Translations under genes and position numbers: made by a program
Assembly: GCA_026195905.1 (NCBI GenBank)
Contig: JAPHRE010000044.1
Span: 1-58,022, forward strand
Reading direction: 5' to 3'
From: Pseudopelagicola sp.
GTDB taxonomy: Bacteria > Pseudomonadota > Alphaproteobacteria > Rhodobacterales > Rhodobacteraceae
Length of the DNA stretch: 58,022 nucleotides
Notes under the pieces: generated by a model
Database searches by the model: none
What the model saw: the letters and a program-made list of their open reading frames with translations, nothing else
Told to the model about the DNA's origin: nothing
In this document: positions 33,141 through 41,972 of the stretch, piece by piece
Layout of the letters: every line of letters starts with the position of its first letter
Numbering within the stretch: the first letter of the stretch is position 1

Positions 33141-34457
33141 TCAGACCCTTTCGAGGTAGAGTTTCCAACGCTCTTTGCGCGGCACATCGGCAAGGCGGCG
33201 CAGTTCCTGGCGCTTGGTCATCACCAGGTTGCGGATCAACATGCGCGGCAAGCAGCGGGCGATGAACGGGTCGGATTCAAACAGATCAATCGCCGCGCCC
33301 CATGACGGAGCCAGTTGCGGGACGTCTTGATCGTAGGCGTTGCCGTCGATCGGCGGCGGCGGTGTCAGGCCTTCTTCGATGCCTTCCATTGCCGCGCCGA
33401 GCACGGCGGCGAGCATCAGGTAGGGATTGATATCGCCCCCGGCCACGCGGTGCTCGATGCGGCGCGCGGCAGGGGCGCCGCCGGGAATACGGATCGCGAC
33501 GGTGCGGTTTTCATAGGCCCAAGTCGCCCCTGTCGGTGCGTGGGCGCCGGGCACCAACCGGTCATAGCTTGGCCCGTGCGGGGCAAAGATCAGGGTCGAG
33601 GCGGGCATGGCCGCAACACAGCCCGCGACGGCCTGTTTTAGAAGATACGTGCCTTCAGGGCCGCCATTGTCGAAGATATTCGCGCCGTCTTTGTCGACCA
33701 CGGAGAAATGCACATGCATCCCGTTTCCGGCATCGTCGGCATAGGGTTTGGCCATAAAGGTGGCTGCCATAAGGTGTTTACGGGCAAGGCCGCGCACGAG
33801 GAGTTTGAACAGCAAAGCATCATCGGCGGCGCGCAGGGCGTCTTGATGGGCGAGGGTGACTTCGAATTGGCCCAGACCGGCCTCGTTGGTGATTGTCTGG
33901 ACCGCGAGGTCCATCTTGCGGCAGCCATCATAGAGATCGGTGAAGAAATCCTCGAAGGCGTCCAACTCGTCGATGGAGAGGATATCGGGGCCGAACAGGC
34001 GGCGTTTGGAGCGCGGATCACGCGGCGGGCGCAGGGTCTTGTCGCTATCATCGACGAGGGAGAATTCCATCTCCGTGGCGGCGATCACCGTCCAGCCGCG
34101 CGCGTCGTAGCGCGACAGCACATCGGCCAATGCGGCGCGCGGATCGCCAAGGAAAGGCGCGCCATCTTCGGTCTGCATGGTCATAAGAACAAGGGCCGAA
34201 GGCGAGTTGAGCCAAGGCATTGGCACCGGGCCACGGTTGGTCGGCACAAGGATTCCATCGGCGTCGCCGGTTTCAAACACCAGCGGCGAGTTTTCCACAT
34301 CGGCGCCCCAGATATCCACGCTCAAGGCCGAAAGCGGCATCCGCACCGCGCCCTTGTCCAGCTTATCGGCATTGGCCGCGGGGATGCGTTTGCCGCGCAA
34401 TTGTCCATTGAGATCAGCCGCGCCGACGCGCAGTGTTGGAAATTGGTCCAGGTCCAT
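33141..34457 (-). CDS. Glutamine-synthetase-like gamma-glutamyl-amine ligase (copy 2)
   Basis: A 438-residue ligase related to the copy at 30978 but clearly diverged. It keeps the metal site (A-T-E-M-E-F-S-L), N-E-A-G-L-G-Q-F-E-V-T-L, the G-M-H-V-H-F-S histidine region and N-R-T-V-A-I-R-I-P. The adenylylation loop of GlnA is absent. Two such ligases in one transcript suggest two amine substrates or a two-step scheme. It has its own 149-base leader after the permease gene, with a TTTGATCAAA palindrome and a triple 11-base repeat. Confidence 0.88.
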   Translation of the reverse strand: MDLDQFPTLRVGAADLNGQLRGKRIPAANADKLDKGAVRMPLSALSVDIWGADVENSPLVFETGDADGILVPTNRGPVPMPWLNSPSALVLMTMQTEDGAPFLGDPRAALADVLSRYDARGWTVIAATEMEFSLVDDSDKTLRPPRDPRSKRRLFGPDILSIDELDAFEDFFTDLYDGCRKMDLAVQTITNEAGLGQFEVTLAHQDALRAADDALLFKLLVRGLARKHLMAATFMAKPYADDAGNGMHVHFSVVDKDGANIFDNGGPEGTYLLKQAVAGCVAAMPASTLIFAPHGPSYDRLVPGAHAPTGATWAYENRTVAIRIPGGAPAARRIEHRVAGGDINPYLMLAAVLGAAMEGIEEGLTPPPPIDGNAYDQDVPQLAPSWGAAIDLFESDPFIARCLPRMLIRNLVMTKRQELRRLADVPRKERWKLYLERV

Positions 34458-34479
34458 AGAACACCCGTGGGTCGAAAAA

Positions 34480-34489
34480 TTTGATCAAA
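34480..34489. promoter_or_regulatory. TTTGATCAAA palindrome before the second ligase gene
   Basis: The same ten-base palindrome as at 33031, here 23 bases upstream of the ATG and again followed by a GGGTGTTCTATG leader. Confidence 0.45.
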
Positions 34490-34560
34490 ATATTCCCGTG
34501 CGGCTGCAATTTGTCCAGTCCTTTGTTGGAAAAGGCCCGGAAAACGCCCGGAAAATGCCG

Positions 34561-34593
34561 TGTCGGTATCGCGTCGGTATTGCGTCTGTATCG
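34561..34593. repeat. Three tandem 11-base repeats
   Basis: TGTCGGTATCG, CGTCGGTATTG and CGTCTGTATCG follow each other without gaps between the permease and ligase genes. The 11-base period equals one helical turn, so a multimeric regulator could bind; slippage is the simple alternative. Confidence 0.5.
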
Positions 34594-34606
34594 CGGTGGT
34601 GCGGAT

Positions 34607-35413
34607 TTAGCGCAGCAGCGTCGGGCGCAGTTTGATCGGACGGCGCGCGTTCGAGGGCAGGTGTCGGTTCAGGTGCCGGTTGGCGAGACCATAGAGACCG
34701 ACGATGCAGAGCGTCAGCAGGATGAAATACCCTGCCAGGATCGGATAGGGGATGAAGGGGTTGAATGTCTTGTCGGCAAAGTAATTGGCATAGTAGAGCG
34801 CGTCGCCCTTTTGTCGCCATGCCGGAAAGCCGGAGAAAAAGACCAGCGTCGTGGCATGAAAGAGGAAGATCGCCTCGTTGGTATAGGCGGGCCAAGCCAA
34901 GCGCAGCATGGTCGGAAAGGTGATACGGCGAAAGCGCGACCAGCCGGACATGCCGTAGGCGTCGGCGGCTTCAAGATCGCCTTTGGGGATCGACTGAAGC
35001 GCGCCGTGGAAGATTTCGGCGGAATAGGCGGCGGTGTTGAAGAACAGCACCACAAGCGCCCCGAGCCATGCCGAGGTCAGGGGCGAAAAGAAGGGGATGA
35101 CCTGTTTCAGGGAGAGGAACAGGAAGTAGGCAAAGAAGAATTGGATGAAGAGAGGCGAGCCGCGGAACACGAAGATAAACCATTCCGCCGGTTTGCGGAT
35201 CAGGCGCGATTGGGACGCTTTGCCCACGGCGAGGGCGACGGCAAAGAAGAATCCCGCCAAAAGCGCCAGCACGCCGAAATAGATATTCCACAGCATCCCC
35301 GAGCCGATCAGGGTAAATTGCTGGCACAGGGTAAAGTTCTCGGTCGGCAAGAGGCGTTCGCCGATGCCGATCGAGCGCAAGCCATAGTCCGCGATGGTGT
35401 CCCAACAACTCAT
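34607..35413 (-). CDS. Polar amino acid-type ABC transporter permease (second)
   Basis: A 268-residue inner-membrane permease of the HisM/ArtM class with about five or six membrane segments. The cytoplasmic E-A-A-D-A-Y-G-M-S-G-W loop that contacts the ATPase is present, preceded by A-A-Y-S-A-E-I-F-H-G-A-L-Q-S-I. The ATG at 35413 overlaps the stop of the other permease gene (ATGA), which decides the start against the longer frame. It forms a heterodimer with that permease. Confidence 0.9.
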   Translation of the reverse strand: MSCWDTIADYGLRSIGIGERLLPTENFTLCQQFTLIGSGMLWNIYFGVLALLAGFFFAVALAVGKASQSRLIRKPAEWFIFVFRGSPLFIQFFFAYFLFLSLKQVIPFFSPLTSAWLGALVVLFFNTAAYSAEIFHGALQSIPKGDLEAADAYGMSGWSRFRRITFPTMLRLAWPAYTNEAIFLFHATTLVFFSGFPAWRQKGDALYYANYFADKTFNPFIPYPILAGYFILLTLCIVGLYGLANRHLNRHLPSNARRPIKLRPTLLR

Positions 35414-36294
35414 GCGGCGGCCTTTCTTTGGGCTTCGCCAGCGGCTGTGGCCTGACCGTGGGTCAGTTTCTTCATAATCTTGTCGAGCACGATTTCGGAG
35501 ACTTTGGTAAAGGCGAGGTAAAAGACGAGGAGCGCGAGGAAATACCACATGCGCCAATCGCCATGCGGGTAGTCGGTAAAGCGGGCGTTTTTGGTTCCGC
35601 CGAGTTCACGCGCCCAATAGACGATGTCTTCGACCCCGAGCAGGAACAAGAGCGGCGTCGCCTTGATCAGCACCATCCACAGGTTCGACAGGCCGGGCAG
35701 GGCATAGACCCACATTTGCGGCACCATGATGCGCCAGAAGGCTTGACGGTGCGACATGCCGTAGGCTTCGGCGGTCTCCATCTGGGCGCGGGGCACGGCG
35801 CGCATGGCCCCAAACAGGACATTGGCCGCAAACGCGCCAAAGACGATGGCGAAGGTCAGCACGGCAAGGAGGAAACCGTAGGTTTCATGCACCCATTGCG
35901 GCGAGGAGGAGAGCGGCAGCTTGGCCGCGTCACAGACTACGAAATCGCTGCCTTGGCGGATCGGTTGATCCCAATCAGAGCAGAGGATTTTATGGCGTAT
36001 CCATTCAAAGCCCTGATCGAGGGCGATGACGAAAAAGAGGAAAAAGGCAATGTCCGGCACGCCGCGCACGATCGCGGTATAGGCCTTGCCAAACCAGCGC
36101 AGCGGCGCGATGCGCGAGCGCGCAGAGGCCGCCCCGGCAAATCCAAACAAAAGCGCGACAGGGGCAGTCACGGCGAGCAGCACCAGAACGGTCACGACCG
36201 AGACATAAAGGCCCATGTGTTTGCCTGTGGTCAGGTAGCAGCTAAGCCACGTGAGCCCGTCGAGCGTTGATGGATCTGAGCAATAGGAAAACAT
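35410..36294 (-). CDS. Polar amino acid-type ABC transporter permease (first)
   Basis: A 294-residue permease of the HisQ/GlnP class. The ATPase-coupling loop E-T-A-E-A-Y-G-M-S-H is present, and the R-G-V-P-D-I-A-F-F-L-F-F helix is typical. A larger periplasmic loop with two cysteines (K-I-L-C-S-D-W and F-V-V-C-D-A-A) is unusual and may be bridged by a disulphide. It is coupled to the second permease by a four-base overlap and separated from the binding-protein gene by a hairpin. Confidence 0.9.
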   Translation of the reverse strand: MFSYCSDPSTLDGLTWLSCYLTTGKHMGLYVSVVTVLVLLAVTAPVALLFGFAGAASARSRIAPLRWFGKAYTAIVRGVPDIAFFLFFVIALDQGFEWIRHKILCSDWDQPIRQGSDFVVCDAAKLPLSSSPQWVHETYGFLLAVLTFAIVFGAFAANVLFGAMRAVPRAQMETAEAYGMSHRQAFWRIMVPQMWVYALPGLSNLWMVLIKATPLLFLLGVEDIVYWARELGGTKNARFTDYPHGDWRMWYFLALLVFYLAFTKVSEIVLDKIMKKLTHGQATAAGEAQRKAAA

Positions 36295-36327
36295 GCGTCG
36301 GTTGGTCCGGTCCTGTCGGTGACAGAA

Positions 36328-36355
36328 GGGTCCGCAGCTTTAGGGCCACGGACCC
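36328..36355 (-). terminator. Hairpin after the solute-binding-protein gene
   Basis: A perfect GGGTCCG / CGGACCC stem lies in the 84 bases between the binding-protein stop and the first permease start, with no T-run. Such hairpins usually stabilise the upstream binding-protein message and lower permease output. Confidence 0.5.
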
Positions 36356-36378
36356 GGAAATCCCTTAGGGGGACGAGA

Positions 36379-37101
36379 TTACCACTGGGAAGCGACTTCC
36401 CATTTGGCGATCATGGCGTTCAGGGTGCCGTCGTCTTTCATCGACTGGATGGCGGCATCGAACGTCGCTTTGAGTTCCTGATCGGATTCGCGCACGCCCA
36501 TGCCGACGCCGCCCCCGATCTGTTCCATGCGTTCGAGCATGACGAGGCCGTCGGTGCCAGCGACGGTGTCGAGGAAGCTTTTGTCGGCGAGAACCGCGTC
36601 CGCTTCGCCGTTTTTGACGGCGGCGACGGTTTCATCGGGGGTTGCGAATTCGACGAGGGTCCAGCCTTGCTCGGCCACGAAAGCGGCCTGAATGGTGGTC
36701 GCCTGTGCCGCGATCACGCCGCCTTCGACCTCGACGTCAGCCGACATGGCGACATATGCGGAGGGGTCCGGCGGGGTGTAGGCTTGGGTGAAGTCGATGA
36801 CTTCGTCGCGCTCGGGGGTGATCGACATGCCGGCGATGATGGTGTCGTAGTTGCCCGAAACGAGGTTGGGGATGATCGAATCCCAATCGTTCTTGACCCA
36901 TTCGCAGGTCAGTTTGGCACGTTTGCACAGCTCGTCGCCGAGTTCGCGCTCGAAGCCGTCGATTTCGCCCGCGTCATTGACGAAGTTCCACGGCGCATAG
37001 GCGCCTTCGGTGCCCATGCGCACGGTTTTGCCGTGGCCATCTGCCGAGGCGATGCCTGCGGTCAGGGCCAGTGCGGCGGTGGTCAGGATCAGTTTTTTCA
37101 T
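36379..37101 (-). CDS. ABC transporter solute-binding protein, family 3 (polar amino acid type)
   Basis: A 240-residue periplasmic binding protein with a signal peptide (M-K-K-L-I-L-T-T-A-A onwards, cleaved near I-A-S-A). The SBP family 3 signature G-T-E-G-A-Y-A-P-W-N-F and the ligand-site region M-S-I-T-P-E-R-D-E-V-I-D-F-T are clear. Members bind arginine, lysine, ornithine, histidine, opines or related cations. The downstream genes suggest an amine or gamma-glutamyl compound, which is inference. Most polyamine systems use the unrelated PotD family instead. Confidence 0.92.
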   Translation of the reverse strand: MKKLILTTAALALTAGIASADGHGKTVRMGTEGAYAPWNFVNDAGEIDGFERELGDELCKRAKLTCEWVKNDWDSIIPNLVSGNYDTIIAGMSITPERDEVIDFTQAYTPPDPSAYVAMSADVEVEGGVIAAQATTIQAAFVAEQGWTLVEFATPDETVAAVKNGEADAVLADKSFLDTVAGTDGLVMLERMEQIGGGVGMGVRESDQELKATFDAAIQSMKDDGTLNAMIAKWEVASQW

Positions 37102-37125
37102 GATTATACTCCCGTTGGTTGGTTG

Positions 37126-37899
37126 TTAATGGGCCGTTGCGGACAGGAAGCCGCGCAGGCGGTCAGTTTTTGGGGCGCCGAAAAGCTCTTCCGGCGCGCC
37201 TTGTTCTTCGATTTTGCCCTGATGCAGGAACACCACGTGATCCGAGACATCATGGGCCATCTTCATATCATGGGTCACGATCATCATGGTGCGGCCTTCG
37301 GCGGCGAGATCCTTGATGACGCGGATCACCTCTTGTTCAAGTTCGGGATCGAGCGCGGAGGTCGGTTCGTCGAACAACAGCGCCTCCGGCTCCATGCACA
37401 GGGCGCGGGCGATGGCGGCGCGTTGTTGTTGGCCGCCCGAAAGCTGGGCCGGGTAGACATCGCATTTGTCGCCAATGCCGACCTTATCGAGGTAGCGGCG
37501 GGCGGATTTTTCAACCTCGGCCCGGTCCCGGCCAAGCACGGTCAACGGCGCTTCCATGACGTTTTGCAGGATGGTCATATGCGCCCAGAGATTGAACTGT
37601 TGAAAGACCATCGAAAGATTGGTGCGGATGCGCAGCACCTGTTTGGGGTCCGCCGGATGGCGGCCGTGGCCGGTGCCTTTCCAGGTCACAGGCTCGCCCT
37701 TGAACAGGATGTCGCCCTGTTGGCTATCTTCAAGCAGGTTGGCACAGCGCAGGATGGTCGATTTCCCAGAGCCGGAGGAGCCAATCAACGACACTACGTC
37801 GCCACGGTGCGCCGTAATATCGACCCCTTTGATGACTTCGAGATCACCATAGGCTTTGTGCAGGTCGCGGATTTCGAGAACGGGTGTGTCTTCGGGCAA
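37126..37899 (-). CDS. Polar amino acid-type ABC transporter ATPase
   Basis: A 257-residue ATPase of the HisP/GlnQ class. Walker A is G-S-S-G-S-G-K-S-T, the signature is L-S-G-G-Q-Q-Q-R-A, and Walker B is [11 protein letters not shown]. No upstream ATG or GTG fits, so translation probably begins on the TTG at complement 37897-37899, with AGG eight bases before it. It is the first gene of the nine-gene minus-strand cluster. The 213 bases upstream are AT-rich in part but hold no recognised operator. Confidence 0.92.
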   Translation of the reverse strand: MPEDTPVLEIRDLHKAYGDLEVIKGVDITAHRGDVVSLIGSSGSGKSTILRCANLLEDSQQGDILFKGEPVTWKGTGHGRHPADPKQVLRIRTNLSMVFQQFNLWAHMTILQNVMEAPLTVLGRDRAEVEKSARRYLDKVGIGDKCDVYPAQLSGGQQQRAAIARALCMEPEALLFDEPTSALDPELEQEVIRVIKDLAAEGRTMMIVTHDMKMAHDVSDHVVFLHQGKIEEQGAPEELFGAPKTDRLRGFLSATAH

Positions 37900-38112
37900 G
37901 GGCAGACCTAGGTTTAATGGCGGTTTGGAGACTGGTTCAGGGACTCAATAGGTCGCAAAATACGGTTGATTGCAATGCGCAAAACGGCTGACGCGGGGGG
38001 AAATGCGGCGAAATGCCGGTATTCCCGTCCGAATGGTCAAGGTCACGCAGAGATGAGAGGGCCAAGGGCTTTCCGCCCGAAGCGCGACGCGCACATGGCC
38101 CCGCCAAGGCGA

Positions 38113-38553
38113 TCAGGCCTCTGGTGTGACCCTTTGGCGGGCCAAGGCCGAATCGCGATCATTGATGCCAAGAAGGTTTGACGCCAGCCGTACCAGCGCA
38201 TCCTCTTCGGCGTCGCGAATCCCATCGGCCAGCACGACCTTCCACAGCGCCTCGATGACGCCAATCCGATCCTCATAGGCCACGGCGTCCTTGATGGCGC
38301 GGGTAAAGCGCACGGTATCAGGGGCAGTGGCCTCGACGTGTTCGGCCTCTTTGCGCAATTGGGTCGCCTCAAACGGTGACAGTTCATAGCGCTGGCGCAG
38401 CACACGGTCGATCTGGTCGGCCTCTTCGTGGGTATATTCGCCATCGGCCAGAGCGATGCGCACCAAAAGCGCCGTCAAGGCAAGGCGGGCGTCGTCATGG
38501 GAGACGGTTTCGGGGCTGGCCTGTGTCAGGCGCTTGAAGAATTCGGTTATCAT
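38113..38553 (-). CDS. TerB-like protein (copy 1)
   Basis: A 146-residue all-helical cytoplasmic protein of the TerB/co-chaperone DjlA N-terminal superfamily. It has the paired acidic motifs A-L-A-D-G-E-Y-T-H-E-E-A and V-L-A-D-G-I-R-D-A-E-E-D, which bind metal in TerB. A homologous gene lies 44 bases upstream on the same strand. No other ter genes are present, so tellurite resistance is unlikely to be the role. Function unknown. Confidence 0.8.
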   Translation of the reverse strand: MITEFFKRLTQASPETVSHDDARLALTALLVRIALADGEYTHEEADQIDRVLRQRYELSPFEATQLRKEAEHVEATAPDTVRFTRAIKDAVAYEDRIGVIEALWKVVLADGIRDAEEDALVRLASNLLGINDRDSALARQRVTPEA

Positions 38554-38597
38554 GGGGATGATTTATGCCTCTGGGTCCAAGGGCGCAAGGCGGCTCC

Positions 38598-39017
38598 TCA
38601 AAGCGTGATCCGGTCTTCGGGTTGGATGCCGAGCATATCTTCGATCTCCAAGACGGTATCGGCTTCGGCTTTGACGTGCACGCCATCGGCAATCACCACC
38701 CGGCGAAAGGCGGGCAGGATCGAGAGGCGGTGCGCGTAGTCGATATTCTGGCGGATCAGCAGGGCAAAATCCGGCGTGCCGGGGGCTTGGGCTTCGAGTT
38801 TCTCGCAGGTGGCGCGCATTTTGGCGGCCTCAACGGCGTTGAGATCAAAGCTCTCCTGCAAGATGTGGTCGATCTCGCTTATTTCCTGAATGTGGTAGTG
38901 CGAATCGGATTTGGCGATCCGCACCAATAGCGCGCCAAGGGCGAGATGTTCGTCCGGTTCGGGGAGGGGCGGGGTCGAAGGCGTTCCCGTCAGGCGTTTA
39001 ATCAGGTTCTCAAACAT
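38598..39017 (-). CDS. TerB-like protein (copy 2)
   Basis: A 139-residue paralogue of the downstream copy, with the same layout (F-x-x-L-I-K-R-L-T at the start, two helical halves). The first acidic motif has decayed (A-K-S-D-S-H-Y-H-I-Q-E-I) while the second is kept (V-I-A-D-G-V-H-V-K-A-E-A-D). The pair therefore may have split functions, perhaps as a heterodimer. Its ATG overlaps the last base of the DUF1330 stop, so three genes are co-transcribed. Confidence 0.8.
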   Translation of the reverse strand: MFENLIKRLTGTPSTPPLPEPDEHLALGALLVRIAKSDSHYHIQEISEIDHILQESFDLNAVEAAKMRATCEKLEAQAPGTPDFALLIRQNIDYAHRLSILPAFRRVVIADGVHVKAEADTVLEIEDMLGIQPEDRITL

Positions 39018-39310
39018 CAGGCGTCATACCCTTCCACAATCACAAGCTCTCCAGTGCTCACCGGGTCGCGAAGGGCTTTCGCGGCCTGATAACCCGCAGA
39101 ATGGTAGCAGTCGAGCGCCGCCTTGTAAGAGGGAAATTCGATAACGACATTGCGCGAGCGGGCGTCGCCTTCGACGGATTCAAACGGGCCGCCGCGCACA
39201 AGAAACCGCGCGCCATACTCGGCAAAGGGGGCGGCATTGGCGGCGACATAGGTTTTGTAGGTGTCGATGTCCTGCACGTCGATCCGTCCGATCCAGTAAC
39301 CTTTGGCCAT
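39017..39310 (-). CDS. DUF1330 family protein
   Basis: A 97-residue ferredoxin-like dimeric-barrel protein: G-Y-W-I-G-R-I-D-V-Q-D at the start, A-P-F-A-E-Y-G-A-R-F-L-V-R-G-G in the middle, and I-E-F-P-S-Y-K-A-A-L-D-C-Y-H-S at the second helix are the usual DUF1330 strings. No enzymatic function is established for the family. It begins the three-gene unit with the TerB-like pair. Confidence 0.88.
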   Translation of the reverse strand: MAKGYWIGRIDVQDIDTYKTYVAANAAPFAEYGARFLVRGGPFESVEGDARSRNVVIEFPSYKAALDCYHSAGYQAAKALRDPVSTGELVIVEGYDA

Positions 39311-39340
39311 TGTATGTGCTCCCTTCGGGGTGTTTGAAAT

Positions 39341-40042
39341 TCAAAATAATCTTTGGACAATTTGGAAGAGGATGTCGTCCAAGGCAATCCCCCCCGGATC
39401 GAGATTGGTCACGAGAAGGCCAGCGATGCGGGGGCGGTCCTGTTTGGTGCGAAAGCCAAGCTCGGTTATGCTGGGGCCGGGGCGCAGGGTTTGAACGCCG
39501 ATGCGGCGGCCGGTGCGATCATAAAACCGCAGGGTCACTGTGCCTTGGCGGCGCGGTGCGGCGAGCGCGGTGGCATAGTCGGTATGCAGGCGCAGGGCGA
39601 TGGCGGATTGATCGGCATCGAAGAGGACCGCCACCGCGCCCTCGCCCCGCCCCGAGAGGCGGTCAAAGCCATGCGGTCCCAGCGGCAAGAGGGCGTTGGA
39701 GCCAAAGCCGCGATGGAAGGCAATCGAGAGGTTTTGTCCGCGCGGATCGGTTTTTAGAGCAAGCGGGCGTGTGGCATCGCCGGGGCCAAGCGCATCATGA
39801 GGCGCGCCGGTCGGGCCAGGGGCCGGGATCAGGGATTGGCCTTGAAAATGGGTTCCGATGGAAAGACCGGCGCTGCGCAGCGTATGATCGAGGTTGAAGC
39901 CCGGTTCGCCCCGGTGGGGCAGGGTTTCAAAGTCTTGCCTTTGGTCCAGCGTCGCGGCCAGCGCCTTGTAAGGCACCGGCACCACCTCGGCCCGGAGCGG
40001 CAGGGTAGCAAGGCAGAGGGCAATAGAGAAAAGCGCGCGCAT
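39341..40042 (-). CDS. Secreted beta-rich hypothetical protein
   Basis: A 233-residue protein with a signal peptide (residues 1-18, cleavage near L-R-A). The mature part looks like a beta sandwich: alternating hydrophobic strands such as V-T-L-R-F-Y-D-R-T-G-R-R-I-G and the final G-I-A-L-D-D-I-L-F-Q, a pattern seen in lectin-like and adhesin domains. I do not recognise a named family. The ATG at 40042 is chosen because the signal peptide starts there; the longer frame adds a non-conserved Arg-rich stretch. It lies between DUF1330 and pyrG on the same strand. Confidence 0.7.
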   Translation of the reverse strand: MRALFSIALCLATLPLRAEVVPVPYKALAATLDQRQDFETLPHRGEPGFNLDHTLRSAGLSIGTHFQGQSLIPAPGPTGAPHDALGPGDATRPLALKTDPRGQNLSIAFHRGFGSNALLPLGPHGFDRLSGRGEGAVAVLFDADQSAIALRLHTDYATALAAPRRQGTVTLRFYDRTGRRIGVQTLRPGPSITELGFRTKQDRPRIAGLLVTNLDPGGIALDDILFQIVQRLF

Positions 40043-40107
40043 GGGGGCACGATAGCGCGTTTTGGGGGGCAGCCAACGCCTTTTGTGCGGCGTTGGCCCG
40101 ATGAGGC

Positions 40108-41751
40108 TTAGACGAGGCGCGAGTTGTCTTTGGCGGCGCGGATAAAATCCTTGAACAGCGGGTGCGGATCGAAGGGTTTGGATTTCAGCTCGGGGTGGAA
40201 TTGCACGCCGAGGAACCACGGGTGATCCTGCCATTCGACGATTTCGGGAAGGCGGCCATCGGGGCTCATGCCGGAGAATTTCAGGCCGACCTCTTCGAGC
40301 TTTTCGCGGTAGGTTGTGTCGACCTCGTAGCGGTGGCGGTGGCGTTCCTCGATGGTGGTGTCGCCGTAGATTTCGGCCACTTTAGAGCCTTCCTCGAGCA
40401 CGGCGTTATAGGCGCCAAGGCGCATGGTGCCGCCTTTGTCGTCGCTGGCTTTGCGGGTGATTTTGGCGCTGCCCTGCACCCATTCCTTGAGGTGATAGAC
40501 GACCGGCTCGAAGCGTTTTTTGCCGAGTTCGTGGTCAAATTCCTCGGAGCCTGCGGTGGTGATCCCGGCCATGTTGCGGGCCGCTTCGATCACGGCCATT
40601 TGCATGCCGAGGCAGATGCCGAGATAGGGCACCTTGCGTTCGCGGGCGAATTGCGCGGCTTTGATCTTGCCTTCGGTGCCGCGTTCGCCAAAGCCGCCGG
40701 GCACGAGGATCGCGTCATAGCCTTCAAGGTAGGGGGCGGCGTCTTCCTTGTCGAAAACCTCGGCGTCGACCCAGTTGACGTTGACCTTGACGCGGTTGTG
40801 CATGCCGCCATGCACCAGCGCCTCTTTGATCGACTTATAGGCGTCTTCGAGTTGGGTATATTTGCCGACAATCGCGATGCTGACTTCGCCATCGGTATGA
40901 TGAATGCGGTCGTTGACGTCTTCCCAGGTGCGCAGGTCGGGTTTGGGCGCGGGGGCGATGTCGAAGGCGTCGAGCACGGCCTGATCCAGCCCTTCGTAGT
41001 GATAGGCGAGCGGGGCTTCGTAGATCGACTTGAGATCATAGGCGGCGACCACGGCCTCTTTGCGCACGTTACAGAACAGGGCGATCTTCTGGCGTTCTTT
41101 TTCCGGGATCGGTTGTTCGGAGCGGCAGACGAGGATATCGGGCGCGATGCCGATGGATTGCAGCTCTTTGACCGAGTGCTGGGTCGGTTTGGTTTTGAGT
41201 TCGCCGGACGCCGCGAGATAGGGCAGGAGGGTCAGGTGCATGAAAATACACTGGCCGCGCGGTTTGTCGTGGCTGAATTGGCGGATGGCCTCGAAGAAGG
41301 GCAAGCCTTCGATGTCGCCCACGGTGCCGCCGATTTCGCAGAGCATGAAATCAACCTCATCATCGCCGATATTGATGAAGTCCTTGATTTCGTTGGTGAC
41401 GTGGGGGACGACCTGAATGGTTTTGCCCAAATAGTCGCCGCGGCGTTCTTTTTCGAGCACATTGGAGTAAATCCGCCCCGAAGAGACGGAATCCGTCATC
41501 CGCGCAGGCACGCCGGTAAAGCGTTCGTAATGGCCAAGGTCGAGGTCGGTTTCAGCGCCGTCATCGGTCACGAACACTTCGCCATGCTCAAAGGGCGACA
41601 TCGTGCCGGGATCCACGTTCAGATACGGGTCCAGTTTGCGCAGGCGCACGGTATAGCCACGCGCCTGCAAAAGCGCACCAAGGGCGGCCGAGGCAAGGCC
41701 TTTTCCCAAAGACGACACAACTCCACCAGTGATGAATATATACCTTGCCAT
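40108..41751 (-). CDS. pyrG: CTP synthase
   Basis: Makes CTP from UTP, ATP and glutamine. The 547-residue protein has the N-terminal synthase domain ([14 protein letters not shown] at the start) and a C-terminal class I amidotransferase domain with nucleophile cysteine in G-I-C-L-G-M-Q and the V-Q-F-H-P-E-L histidine-glutamate pair. It is the full usual length. secG lies upstream on the same strand, 221 bases away, with two hairpins in between. Confidence 0.97.
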   Translation of the reverse strand: MARYIFITGGVVSSLGKGLASAALGALLQARGYTVRLRKLDPYLNVDPGTMSPFEHGEVFVTDDGAETDLDLGHYERFTGVPARMTDSVSSGRIYSNVLEKERRGDYLGKTIQVVPHVTNEIKDFINIGDDEVDFMLCEIGGTVGDIEGLPFFEAIRQFSHDKPRGQCIFMHLTLLPYLAASGELKTKPTQHSVKELQSIGIAPDILVCRSEQPIPEKERQKIALFCNVRKEAVVAAYDLKSIYEAPLAYHYEGLDQAVLDAFDIAPAPKPDLRTWEDVNDRIHHTDGEVSIAIVGKYTQLEDAYKSIKEALVHGGMHNRVKVNVNWVDAEVFDKEDAAPYLEGYDAILVPGGFGERGTEGKIKAAQFARERKVPYLGICLGMQMAVIEAARNMAGITTAGSEEFDHELGKKRFEPVVYHLKEWVQGSAKITRKASDDKGGTMRLGAYNAVLEEGSKVAEIYGDTTIEERHRHRYEVDTTYREKLEEVGLKFSGMSPDGRLPEIVEWQDHPWFLGVQFHPELKSKPFDPHPLFKDFIRAAKDNSRLV

Positions 41752-41869
41752 GAATCGGCGACTCCCGTGAGTTCAGACTTTTTGAGGTGCCCACGACGGA
41801 AGAATTCAAACAGAATCTGTCGCAGCATCACGGGACTTAAGTATATCAGGATTCGCACCAGCTTGGCAA

Positions 41870-41898
41870 CCGAACCGCAAGATGCTGTTACGGTTCGG
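41870..41898. repeat. Inverted repeat in the pyrG leader
   Basis: CCGAACCG and CGGTTCGG are perfect inverted repeats separated by 13 bases, about 120 bases upstream of the pyrG ATG. It could be a leader hairpin or an operator; no partner is known. Confidence 0.4.
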
Positions 41899-41924
41899 CA
41901 GAGATCGACAAGCAGTGGTGGGGA

Positions 41925-41943
41925 GGGTGCGCGTTACGCACCC
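41925..41943 (-). terminator. Hairpin after secG
   Basis: A GGGTGCG / CGCACCC stem with a five-base loop lies 30 bases after the secG stop on the minus strand, without a T-run. Possible partial terminator between secG and pyrG. Confidence 0.45.
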
Positions 41944-41972
41944 GGCAAGCAGCGTTGGTGTTGTGCGACCAA

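Noticed and set aside
38113-39017. Tellurite resistance locus
   Set aside because: Only TerB-like proteins are present; no terC, terD or terZ genes.
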